Part shown: positions 8,609 through 17,960 of the stretch, one piece after another
Position numbering within the stretch: position 1 is the first letter of the stretch
Layout of the letters: each line of letters opens with the position of its first letter
DNA from: Anaerolineales bacterium HSG25
GTDB lineage: Bacteria > Chloroflexota > Anaerolineae > 4572-78 > J111
Assembly: GCA_030377865.1 (NCBI GenBank)
Contig: JAUCGA010000003.1
Location: 1 to 64,000 of the forward strand
Direction of reading: 5' to 3'
Length of the DNA: 64,000 nt
Program-made: the position numbers and the translations under genes
The notes under the pieces: model-generated
Database searches by the model: none
Seen by the model: only the letters and a program-made list of their open reading frames with translations
What the model was told of the DNA's origin: nothing

Positions 8609-9901
8609 CTATTGCATGATTTCATTTTGGGAACCCGAGTTCCCATCAGATTGTTCAGGTTGGGTTCCAATTTCGGTTCCCAACCTGACCTTATCAAAAA
8701 ATTCGATTAGTCGTTTGGTAAATAGCTTTTCACCCGCGCCTTCAAAAATATGGGGTTGGTCGGGATAGGTGAAACACTCGACGGGTTTTTCGATGCCTTT
8801 GAGTTGGTCACACAGATCAATCCCCCACTTTATGGTTCCGCCATCAGCCTCACCATTATGGATGGAAAGTGGGCCGGTGACACGGTGTAGATGGAAATTG
8901 GGCGAAACCTGTTCTAAGAACGAATCGGGCGTAACGAGTTCTCGATGACCGTACTTGCCGCCCGACCAACGCAAAATCTTCTCATAGTTCCAACGTTCAT
9001 TGCCACTCATGGAGCTATATAGTACGGTCGCCGAAATATCTTGATCGACCGTCGCCACTCGGAGCGCCGCGCCACCGCCCATGCTATGGCCCATCAAACC
9101 GATAAAGGATAGGTCGGCATGTTCGAGCGGGCCGGGTTGTCCGGCAGTCTGTTTGAGGATGCCGAGCAGATTCAATACATCGGTGGCTACCCCAATCCGA
9201 AACCAGTCCATGCCATCATCCGAGGGGTAAAAGCCGCGCATGTTGGGATGCAGAACGATGTATCCGGCTTCGGCTAGAGGTGCGGTATAACGACGAGTGT
9301 AGGTTTGGGTGTTGTACAGGTTCGGCGGCAGATGTCCATGTATGACCACCGCCACAGGATAGGGCGGCGTGGCATGTTTGGGAACATCCATATATCCATA
9401 AATCGTCAAACCGTCGCTTGGATAGGTGTACAGATAGCGCATGTAGCCTTTTCGATCGGCAAGGGTTTCGACAATTTTGATTTGTCCGCCGCCATAGTCT
9501 CGTTCTGATAAGGCTTGAATCGTTAAACTCGGATCGGTAATCGGAGCTGGTGTTGGGGTGATTGTTGGCGTTTGAGGTGCAAGCAACGAGACTATGGCCG
9601 GTGTTGAGGTCGCGGTACTGGTTGATGTTGGTGGAATGATCGTCGGCGTATCTGTTGCCGTATTGGTTGGTGAGGGGGTATGGGTTGCCGTTTGCGTGTG
9701 TGTTGCACTCGGCGAGGGCGTATGCGTCGGAGTGTGGGTTGGAGTCGCCGTGGCGGGCATGGTATGGGTTGCGGTGGGAGTGTGGGTTAATGTCGGCAAT
9801 GGTATAACCGTTTCAAGAGGCTGTTGGGCAATGGCTTCATTACAGCCGGTCAATAAAAATAGGAGCAAAAAAACAAGATAAATATGGTTTAACTTTTTCA
9901 T
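8609..9901 (-). CDS. Lipoprotein alpha/beta hydrolase with Thr/Pro stalk
   Basis: The 430-residue protein has a lipoprotein signal peptide (lipobox LLTGC, Cys20). A long Thr/Pro/His-rich stalk (about 25-120) leads to an alpha/beta-hydrolase domain of the prolyl-oligopeptidase/dienelactone-hydrolase type. Motifs are VVIHGHLPP (oxyanion region), nucleophile Ser in GHSMGGGAA, and a late His in PDQPHIFEGA. It is likely an outward-facing, membrane-anchored esterase or peptidase; the substrate is unknown. The stop codon lies in the duplication created by the family A element, which abuts the 3' end. Confidence 0.82.
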   Translation of the reverse strand: MKKLNHIYLVFLLLFLLTGCNEAIAQQPLETVIPLPTLTHTPTATHTMPATATPTHTPTHTPSPSATHTQTATHTPSPTNTATDTPTIIPPTSTSTATSTPAIVSLLAPQTPTITPTPAPITDPSLTIQALSERDYGGGQIKIVETLADRKGYMRYLYTYPSDGLTIYGYMDVPKHATPPYPVAVVIHGHLPPNLYNTQTYTRRYTAPLAEAGYIVLHPNMRGFYPSDDGMDWFRIGVATDVLNLLGILKQTAGQPGPLEHADLSFIGLMGHSMGGGAALRVATVDQDISATVLYSSMSGNERWNYEKILRWSGGKYGHRELVTPDSFLEQVSPNFHLHRVTGPLSIHNGEADGGTIKWGIDLCDQLKGIEKPVECFTYPDQPHIFEGAGEKLFTKRLIEFFDKVRLGTEIGTQPEQSDGNSGSQNEIMQ

Positions 9902-10156
9902 TTCTTAAAATCTCTATGGAGCGCTGGTTCGATCAGCGGCTTTGGTTAGTAAATGTCATAATAAGGCCACATATTTCGGTAGCCTCAGCAAAAATCCTGA
10001 CGCTAACGGAATCTTTGGGCGAGCAAGACTACAACAGATTTGGGGATTTAACGGATAAAAACCTCCCCGATAACGGACTGATTATATTCAAATTCGGTTA
10101 ATTCGTGTCATCGAGAACCAATCCGTTTCTTCCAATTATCCGTTGTAGTCCTGTTG
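9902..10156. other. Intergenic region with inverted repeat
   Basis: No gene was recognised. GACTACAAC near 10027 and GTTGTAGTC at 10142-10150 form the ends of a loose inverted repeat, possibly a decayed mini-element. It lies between the divergent hydrolase gene and the enolase region. Confidence 0.35.
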
Positions 10157-10320
10157 GTTCTATGGGATATTCCGTGCAAAACAATTCTTGATTTTTTAAG
10201 TAGAAAAAAATACTCTCGCGGAGACGCAAAGGCGCAGAGAAAAGCATAAAAACTCTGCGTTTCCGCGCCTCTGCGAGAATTTTACTACGAATGGAATTTT
10301 GCACGGAAACTCCTAGAGAG
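10157..10320. mobile_element. MITE-like element (family B variant)
   Basis: The left end GGTTCTATGGGATATTCCGT matches, inverted, the right end ACGGAAACTCCTAGAGAGCC with mismatches, and both continue with GCAAAA inward. The interior is a long hairpin, CTCGCGGAGACGCAAAGGCG against CGCCTCTGCGAG. The terminal sequences link it to the element at 8278-8417, but the interior differs. Confidence 0.65.
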
Positions 10321-10431
10321 CCGTCCTGTTTTCTACTGAACCAAAGAAAAAGTTAGGGTGAGCAAAAATCTGTGTGTATTAGCCTTTATCCATGTCGTGA
10401 TAACTCGCCGTTTGGTAAAACAATACCCATT

Positions 10432-10553
10432 CCAAGTGGTCAACACGATGTTGAAAATGGCGCGTCGGCTTCCTAGTCGACCGTTCAGCTAGTCGGCTTC
10501 CTAGTCGACGCGCCACAAATTCGTTACTTTTCAACATCAAACTGACTACTACA
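10432..10553. mobile_element. MITE-like element (family A variant, 122 bp)
   Basis: The left end AGTGGTCAACACGATGTTG and right end CAACATCAAACTGACTACTACA are family A termini. The interior differs from the 103-bp type and contains repeats of GTCGGCTTCCTAGTCGA and a GGCGCGTCG/CGACGCGCC pair. The outer element at 17704-17933 has the same interior type. No clear target duplication remains. Confidence 0.65.
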
Positions 10554-12283
<1,730 letters not shown>

Positions 12284-12573
12284 TTGGGCTATACTTTTCG
12301 TCTCGGCCAAACACCTACCCGAACTACCAACGGTGTAGAGTCACCACACATTTGAGTATTATGACCGGAGTGGCACTCTACCCCTCCCAACCTCCCCCTG
12401 CTAGGGGGAGGAGCTATCGTCCTCGCCTGAAATTACACGCACGGACAAAACTTCCCTCCTTACAGAGGGGATTGAGGGGAGTAGAGCTTTTGTCAAACAA
12501 ACAAGCCCGCAACCGATAAGGCTTTGGGGCTTTCAGTACCTCGATTTCAATATACTCGGTGACTCTACAAGCT
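12284..12573. repeat. Composite inverted-repeat region after enolase
   Basis: TAGAGTCACC at about 12334 and GGTGACTCTA at about 12558 form outer inverted ends. Inside, CACTCTACCCCTCCC pairs loosely with GGGGAGTAGAG, and CCTCCCCCT/AGGGGGAGG forms a small hairpin. It looks like a decayed palindromic element about 230 bp long. No gene is recognised. Confidence 0.45.
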
Positions 12574-12635
12574 ACACTTTGAACAACAAAAAACACCGAC
12601 AGATTATCGTCGGTGTTTTTTGTTGTTCAAAGTGT
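12574..12635. terminator. Strong hairpin terminator
   Basis: A perfect 27-bp stem runs ACACTTTGAACAACAAAAAA and then CACCGAC, with an 8-base loop and the complement ending in T-rich sequence. It probably terminates enolase transcription and may also act on the opposite strand. Confidence 0.8.
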
Positions 12636-12650
12636 GTTGGGAGATTTATT

Positions 12651-12750
12651 TGGTTCTCTGGTAGATTCCGTGCAACTCGAAACTGTGCCCTGAATTAGAT
12701 ACTTTGATGGGGCAATCTTCCCGCAAGTTTTAAACTTGCGGGAAGATGAT
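12651..12750. mobile_element. MITE-like element (family B), partial
   Basis: The end GGTTCTCTGGTAGATTCCGT and the core hairpin TCTTCCCGCAAG/CTTGCGGGAAGA match the element at 8278-8417 in inverse orientation. The far end has diverged after GATGATGACACC. No coding capacity. Confidence 0.6.
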
Positions 12751-12814
12751 GACACCGATGATCAGCTTTCGAGGAAGATGGATGGATGGATTGTTTTCTT
12801 GACATAATTTTAGT

Positions 12815-13120
12815 TCAATCTTTCTTGAAAACAGGATTACAACGGATAATTGAAAGAAACAGATTGGTTCTCGATGGTTCTGAGCCAGCAAAGTTGAGCA
12901 GTAGGTCAGTCATTTTATCGACAGCCTTGATGTAGGAGATACATTGCGCTTTGTGGAGTCGCGTCAGTCTCTCAACCGCTTTGTTTTCCACCACAATTTC
13001 GCCGCCAATGAAAAGATCAAGCTCTTGCCAACCCACCCGATAGTTCTTGTAGGTGATTTCATGTTTATCCTGCCGAATGACTGATATACCCCGTTGTCGT
13101 ACCTCCCCCATTTTGTAGCA
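12815..13120 (-). pseudogene. GxxExxY-type PD-(D/E)XK protein, 5'-truncated
   Basis: The C-terminal ~100 residues encoded here match the GxxExxY protein family, which has a PD-(D/E)XK nuclease-like fold: RQRGISVIRQDK, ELDLFIGGEIVVENKAVE, HKAQCISYIKAV and LLLNF. The Asp of ELDLF and the E-N-K motif fit the nuclease core. The N-terminal half with the GxxExxY motif is missing. The frame stays open to 13303, but those upstream residues do not resemble the family and are rich in Ser/Cys. I read it as a truncated remnant, although expression from an internal ATG near 13110 is possible. The family's role is not established. Confidence 0.6.
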
Positions 13121-13146
13121 AGAAAAAGCGAGGTGGAAAAGGTAGT

Positions 13147-13401
13147 GTGAAAAAGCGAAACCGGGGCAAACGTGGTCCTCAGAAACAGAAACGAGTTCAG
13201 TTGCTGACAGGGCTAAACGAGCCAAATCAGCGCCCAAACAGTTCGGTTTGGAGTAACAAGGCTGTTTCGGTGGCAGGTACAGGATTGAGTTGGATACAGC
13301 CAACCTCGATTACATCGCTGGTGGAGCGGGATGAGTTTGGCCGCGGTCAGATTATCTGGCGTTTGGATGATGGAGTATATGTCGCGGGGAGTGACCTGTG
13401 A
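13147..13401 (+). CDS. Possible small protein fragment
   Basis: An 84-residue frame runs antisense to the extended 5' part of the GxxExxY remnant. It starts with a basic stretch (KKRNRGKRGPQKQKR) and ends with RDEFGRGQIIWRLDDGVYVA, which reads like a genuine protein C-terminus. There is no clear ribosome-binding site. It may be the tail of a gene whose 5' part was lost in the rearrangement that truncated its neighbour. No family recognised. Confidence 0.25.
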   Translation: MKKRNRGKRGPQKQKRVQLLTGLNEPNQRPNSSVWSNKAVSVAGTGLSWIQPTSITSLVERDEFGRGQIIWRLDDGVYVAGSDL

Positions 13402-13619
13402 CCTGTGATCTGATGGTGCGGCGGTGGGGTGGTGAAAGGGATGAGTAGTATGCTTGCCAAATCAATTTTTCGTTGTCAATTTTATCTAAGCGTGCTATAC
13501 TCGATATTAACTTCCTAGTTTGCATAAAATGACATTGAATCCTTCGATGGAATATTCGTCGTGACGGCTTCAGCCGTTACAAAAAACAGCCCACTGAAGT
13601 GGATAAAAGGAGAATCGAC

Positions 13620-16262
13620 ATGACAAGAAAAACACACCAACAAAACAAAGAACACGGCCTTGAAAAAGATGTACGCCGCTTACGGGGACAAATAACCCAA
13701 GCACGGGATAAGCGTGACAAAAAATGGGAACAACGTATCTTAACTCAATTGGGCCAACTGTATCAAAAGCATAAAGATTATAAGCAGGCGATTGATTACT
13801 ATGAACAGGCTTTTCAGATTGACCAAGAAGATATCTACACCACATCAGGACTTGGTTCAGCTTTTTATGATATGGGAGAATATGACCTGGCCATTGAATG
13901 GTTTGAGTGGTTAAGTCCCATCATTCCCTTAATGAGTTTGAGCCGTGCCCACCGTGCGAAAGGCAACTATGACCGAGCCATTGAATATGCCGATTATGTT
14001 CTTAGGCAAAGGCCTGATGATCTCATTGCCATGAATGAGTTGGGGATTTTGTATCGTTTGAAAGGAAATTACACCCAATCCATTGACTGGTTTAAGAAAA
14101 GATTAGAGCTAGAGCCAAATGCTAAACAAGCTATAGATGGTTTGGGGATTACTTATCGGGAGAGGGGGCAGTATCAACAGGCGATTGAATGGTTTAAGAA
14201 AAATTTGGCTAATGACCCGAAAAACAAGCAGTCTATGGATGGTTTGGGAATTACCTATCGGGAGATGGGGGAATATCAACAGGCGATTGAATGGTTCAAA
14301 AAATACTTAAAAATAGCTCCTCGCGAGAAACAACCAATGGACGGTTTGGGGATTACCCATCGGGAGATGGGAGAGCATCAACAAGCAGTTGAATGGTTTA
14401 AGAAAAAACTGGCTATTTATCCGAAAGACAAACAGGCCATGAACGTCTTAGGGATTACCTATCGGGAGATGGCAACTTCGACAGACTCAGTTGACGAGGC
14501 GCAGGGGCATTATCAACAAGCGATTGAATGGTTTAAGAAAAATTTGGCTAATGACCCGAAAAACAAACATATCCTGAATGATTTGGGGATTACCTATCGG
14601 GAGATGGCAACTTCGACAGGCTCAGTTGACGAGGCGCAGGGGCATTATCAACAAGCCATTGAATGGTTTAAGAAAAATTTGATTTATAATCCGAAAAACA
14701 GGCATATCCTGAATGATTTGGGGATTACCTATCGGGAGATGGCAACTTCGACAGGCCTAGTTGACGAGGCGCAGGGGCATTATCAACAGGCAATTAAATG
14801 GTTTAAGAGAAATTTGGCTTTTAACCCGAAAAACAGACAGACCCTGAATGATTTGGGGATTACCTATCGGGAGATGGCAACTTCGACAGGCTCAGTTGAC
14901 GAGGCGCAGGGGTACTATCAACAGGCGATTGATTGGTTTAAGAAAGAATTGGCTATTTATTCGAAAAACAAACAGGCTATGGACGGTTTGGGGATTACCT
15001 ATCGGGAGATGGCAACTTCGACAGGCTCAGTTGACGAGGCGCAGGGGTATTATCAACAGGCCATTGATTGGTTTAAGAAGGAGTTAGATTTTTATCCCAA
15101 CGATGAATATGCCTTAGCTGGTTTGAAAGCCACCTTTCAGCAAATCGTTGAGACCGGTATTGCCTGTCGAGAAAAGACGGATTATGAACAGGCGATTATC
15201 TGGTTTGAGCTGGTTTTAGAACATGAGAAGAATCACCATCAGGCCTGGTCTGAATTGCAAAAAACGGTTGACGACATGGGCCACACGCCCCATGCTATTG
15301 GTTATCTCAAAAAACGGTTGCTAAGAGATGTCCATGATGATTATGCCCGTTCAAAATTGGAGAGCATTACTAGTCAATATGAACAGGAAGGAAAACATCA
15401 GGAAGCCTTAGAGATTGCAAAGTCTTTACAAGAAGTACAATTGTATGCTAAAAAAGCATCGGTTAAGATAGAAACGCCAGATGAAAAGATAGCCCGATTG
15501 GAAGCGACAGTCCAACGTAAAGAGGCTGAACTGCTTCAATCACGGCAATTGGCCGCCATTGGCATGATGGCTTCGGGATTAGCCCATGAAGTGATGCAAC
15601 CGTTGCAAATCATTCTCAGCACAACGCAAAACTGCCAAGAAGATATTAAGCAAGATTTGATTGACACGAATGGTATTTTGAACGATCTGGAAAAGATTAC
15701 CAAAACGACCAAACGACTTGCTCATGTTGTCACCCATTTGCGGGCACTTTCTCGCGAAGCAGATATAACGATTGAAACAGTCAATCTCAACGCTATTGTG
15801 GAGTCCTCTTTGATGATGTTCCGACAGCAATTGAAGTCACATGGCATTATGATTGAGGAGCAGTTGGTCGAAAATTTACCATCTATCCAAGCTGATGAAG
15901 TCCAATTGGAGCAGATTCTCATCAATCTGATAACAAACGCCCGCGAGGCATTGAGTGAACAGGATGATAGGTTGTTGACTATTGCTACAGAGCAACAAAA
16001 TGGTCTGGTTCAAATTCAGGTGTCCGATAACGGGCCTGGCATTGCCCCAGAGAAGTTGTCCCATGTTTTTGAACCGTTTTATAGCAGTAAAGAAAAAGGA
16101 GTGGGTTTAGGATTGTATATCTCCAAAGATATTGCTCAGGATTATGGGGGAACGATTTCTGTGGATAGTACCCCCAACATTGGCACTAAATTTACTATAT
16201 CATTTCCAATTGATAAAAAGGAGTCTCAGTACCCGACAGAAAAGTTAGCCAAAACTAATTAA
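13620..16262 (+). CDS. TPR-repeat sensor histidine kinase
   Basis: The 880-residue cytoplasmic protein has about 14 tetratricopeptide repeats (about residues 35-590). A short coiled coil and a histidine kinase module follow. Kinase motifs: H-box GLAHEVMQPLQII with His at about 656, N-box QILINLITNAREAL, G1 VSDNGPGIAP, F-box FEPFYSSKEKG, then VGLGLYISKDIA. No membrane segment is seen, so TPR-mediated protein contacts probably supply the signal. Five repeats are enlarged to 45 residues by an 11-residue insert and are nearly identical in DNA. I chose ATG 13620 because AAAGGAGA lies 7 bases upstream; a GTG at 13599 is an alternative. The response regulator gene downstream is the likely phosphotransfer partner. 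Confidence 0.9.
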   Translation: MTRKTHQQNKEHGLEKDVRRLRGQITQARDKRDKKWEQRILTQLGQLYQKHKDYKQAIDYYEQAFQIDQEDIYTTSGLGSAFYDMGEYDLAIEWFEWLSPIIPLMSLSRAHRAKGNYDRAIEYADYVLRQRPDDLIAMNELGILYRLKGNYTQSIDWFKKRLELEPNAKQAIDGLGITYRERGQYQQAIEWFKKNLANDPKNKQSMDGLGITYREMGEYQQAIEWFKKYLKIAPREKQPMDGLGITHREMGEHQQAVEWFKKKLAIYPKDKQAMNVLGITYREMATSTDSVDEAQGHYQQAIEWFKKNLANDPKNKHILNDLGITYREMATSTGSVDEAQGHYQQAIEWFKKNLIYNPKNRHILNDLGITYREMATSTGLVDEAQGHYQQAIKWFKRNLAFNPKNRQTLNDLGITYREMATSTGSVDEAQGYYQQAIDWFKKELAIYSKNKQAMDGLGITYREMATSTGSVDEAQGYYQQAIDWFKKELDFYPNDEYALAGLKATFQQIVETGIACREKTDYEQAIIWFELVLEHEKNHHQAWSELQKTVDDMGHTPHAIGYLKKRLLRDVHDDYARSKLESITSQYEQEGKHQEALEIAKSLQEVQLYAKKASVKIETPDEKIARLEATVQRKEAELLQSRQLAAIGMMASGLAHEVMQPLQIILSTTQNCQEDIKQDLIDTNGILNDLEKITKTTKRLAHVVTHLRALSREADITIETVNLNAIVESSLMMFRQQLKSHGIMIEEQLVENLPSIQADEVQLEQILINLITNAREALSEQDDRLLTIATEQQNGLVQIQVSDNGPGIAPEKLSHVFEPFYSSKEKGVGLGLYISKDIAQDYGGTISVDSTPNIGTKFTISFPIDKKESQYPTEKLAKTN
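14451..15125 (+). repeat. Five 135-bp in-frame tandem units in TPR kinase gene
   Basis: Units begin at 14451, 14586, 14721, 14856 and 14991, each opening GGGATTACCTATCGGGAGAT. Each encodes 45 residues: a TPR plus the insert ATSTGSVDEAQ between its helices. Flanking TPRs are the usual 34 residues. High DNA identity suggests recent unequal crossing-over, so copy number may vary between strains. Confidence 0.9.
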
Positions 16263-16358
16263 CACAAAGTTTCACAGAGGAACACGGAGTTTCACAGAGA
16301 AAAAGCGATTTATTTTTTCCTCTGTGAAACTCCGTGCATCTCTGTGAAACTTTGTGTT
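16261..16358. repeat. Large imperfect hairpin between kinase and response regulator
   Basis: AACACAAAGTTTCACAGAG pairs with CTCTGTGAAACTTTGTGTT across the region, with an inner repeat CACGGAGTTTCACAGAG/CTCTGTGAAACTCCGTG. It starts at the kinase stop and could attenuate or partly uncouple expression of the response regulator. It is also consistent with a dispersed palindromic repeat. Confidence 0.65.
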
Positions 16359-16416
16359 CCTGTTTTAGCCTTTCCTAAACTACTTTGTCGGGTAGCAAGA
16401 AAAGGAGTAAGTAATC

Positions 16417-17436
16417 ATGTATGAAGGCACTATTTTACTGGTAGATGATGAGCAGGAAATCACGGAAGAATTTAGTCGTAGCTTAAGACGAGCTGGTTAT
16501 ACGATTGAGGTAGCCCACAGTGGGGAGGAAGGTTGGCAGAAGTGCCAAGAGACCCGTTTTGATATGGTCATCACCGATTGGCGGATGGGACGAATGAGTG
16601 GTTTGCAACTGGCTCAGAAAATCAATGAGACTTATCCGGCCACCAGAGTGATTATCATTACCGCTTTTAATAGGAAATTTGAGAAGGAGTTGGACAGTGC
16701 TTTTTATTTGGCTGATTACTTGAAAAAGCCGGTTGATATTGATAACTTATTGAATAAAGTCAAAGGAGCTATGGCGCATAAAGAACGTTTGCCCTTGCCT
16801 GATGAAAATACATGTTTTTTGGAGGGGTTGACGGATGTCACAATTTTTCATGCCGCTATCAAACTCTTTGCCCCAACGTTGAGCAGAACCTTACAGTTAC
16901 GCAGTGAACATGGCGCGGGCTACAATTGGGTTAAAGATAAAGTGATCGCGTGGGTATCTGATAGACGGCAGGCAAAAGTGGCTGGGATATTTGATAGCGA
17001 TCTCGATGCTTTGGATGCTAAAAAGGAATTGGATGAATTTATACACAATAAGCCCAAAGCAAGAACTTTTAGCCTGAAAAAGTATACACCCTCTCATTTG
17101 CATGGAATATTCCAAAAGGGGATAAAGATACCTATATCTCTGGAAGAGATATATTCCCCTTCTATATTACAGCATGCTGAAACCCAAGGCTGGTTAGGAC
17201 AGAGAGTGGATGTGACTGATTTTAACAAAGTGCCAGTGGACATATCATTTACACAACATTGCCAAGATAAAGGGCTGACATCAGAAGAATTGCTTTATGT
17301 GCTACATAGCGTGAAAGATGGCGATAAAAAAAGGAAACTGGTTCGATATATTATGGGACTGTCTCATGATGAGTTAAAAGATGCGCTTGCTGGTTTTCAA
17401 CCAGTCATTCGGGCATTAGAGGAATATTTTCAGTAA
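16417..17436 (+). CDS. Response regulator fused to a TOPRIM-like domain
   Basis: The 339-residue protein has an N-terminal receiver: Asp10/Asp11 in LLVDDEQE, phospho-acceptor Asp54 in VITDWRM, Lys104 in YLKKP. Residues ~130-240 read like an OLD/DUF4435-type TOPRIM domain: Glu136 in CFLEGLTDVTIF, a Gly-containing turn near 166-170, and the acidic motif IFDSDLDALD (193-197). Residues ~240-339 are helical and unassigned. TOPRIM domains bind metal and act in nucleases, primases and topoisomerases, so a phosphorylation-controlled nucleic-acid enzyme is inferred; activity is unproven. AAAGGAG lies 12 bases before the ATG. It follows the TPR kinase, and a small gene begins 20 bases after its stop. 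Confidence 0.75.
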   Translation: MYEGTILLVDDEQEITEEFSRSLRRAGYTIEVAHSGEEGWQKCQETRFDMVITDWRMGRMSGLQLAQKINETYPATRVIIITAFNRKFEKELDSAFYLADYLKKPVDIDNLLNKVKGAMAHKERLPLPDENTCFLEGLTDVTIFHAAIKLFAPTLSRTLQLRSEHGAGYNWVKDKVIAWVSDRRQAKVAGIFDSDLDALDAKKELDEFIHNKPKARTFSLKKYTPSHLHGIFQKGIKIPISLEEIYSPSILQHAETQGWLGQRVDVTDFNKVPVDISFTQHCQDKGLTSEELLYVLHSVKDGDKKRKLVRYIMGLSHDELKDALAGFQPVIRALEEYFQ

Positions 17437-17456
17437 TCCGCACTCAAGGCAGAAAC

Positions 17457-17630
17457 ATGAACAGTCAACCAACCGTCTCATTTAAAATCGTTCTAAACAC
17501 GGTCAAACAGTTATCATGCACAGACCAGAATGACGCTGAATATTGGGAATTGCACCCTGAACAGGAGATATTAGCCGACCTACAAACCGTATTTGATGAA
17601 GGCCCGAATAGTTCAACCGACAAGAAGTAG
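17457..17630 (+). CDS. Small acidic protein (57 residues), unknown
   Basis: This frame begins 20 bases after the response regulator stop. It encodes a 57-residue protein starting MNSQPTVSFKIVLNTV and ending in an acidic stretch with DEGPNSSTDKK. Composition and tight spacing suggest a real gene in the kinase/regulator operon, although no strong ribosome-binding site is seen (AAGGCAG upstream). No family recognised. The next start follows 14 bases later. Confidence 0.45.
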   Translation: MNSQPTVSFKIVLNTVKQLSCTDQNDAEYWELHPEQEILADLQTVFDEGPNSSTDKK

Positions 17631-17644
17631 GCTACATCTAACGC

Positions 17645-17797
17645 ATGAGCCAACCGACACTGTTGCTAGATACCGACTTTGAAACATGGTTGCACGACAA
17701 AGAAAAAGTGGGCCGGATGATGTTGAAAACGGCGCGTTGGTTTCCAGTCAACATGTCGGCTGGAAATCGACGCGCCGGAAACCGATTATTTTTGTAG
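17645..17797 (+). pseudogene. Gene truncated by MITE insertion
   Basis: A frame beginning MSQPTLLLDTDFETWLHDKE runs 14 bases after the small acidic gene. After about 20 residues it passes into family A mini-element sequence, where translation continues through non-native residues to a stop inside the inner element. I read the first 20 codons as the remaining 5' end of a third gene of this operon, destroyed by element insertion. The lost 3' part is not recognisable downstream. Confidence 0.5.
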
Positions 17798-17933
17798 TGG
17801 TCAGACTGATGTTGAAAATGGAGTGCAACGGGTTTAGCCGTTGCCAAAAGCAATGGCTGAACCCATTGCACTCCAACATCATCTTGACCACCACAGAAAC
17901 CGATTACTTTTTAACATCAAGCTGACCACCACA
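17704..17933. mobile_element. Nested family A MITEs: 103-bp copy inside a related element
   Basis: The inner element at 17793-17895 is exactly 103 bp. Its ends are TGTAGTGGTCAGACTGATGT and the inverse of TGTGGTGGTCAAGATGATGT. It is flanked by GAAACCGATTATTTT (17778-17792) and GAAACCGATTACTTT (17896-17910), a 15-bp direct duplication with one difference. Without it, the outer sequence reads like the element at 10432-10553 (interior with GGCGCG/CGCGCC) and ends with AACATCAAGCTGACCACCAC at 17933. The outer left end is decayed. Confidence 0.8.
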
Positions 17934-17960
17934 ATTAAATGCATAAAGCGAGGTAATCTC

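Noticed and set aside
10200-10290. Possible structured RNA gene
   Set aside because: The CTCGCGGAGACGCAAAGGCG hairpin lies inside mini-element termini and has no tRNA or known RNA signature.
17841-17960. Upstream extension of the 182-residue orphan gene
   Set aside because: The extra 40 codons are family A mini-element sequence. A GAGG motif supports the ATG at 17961.
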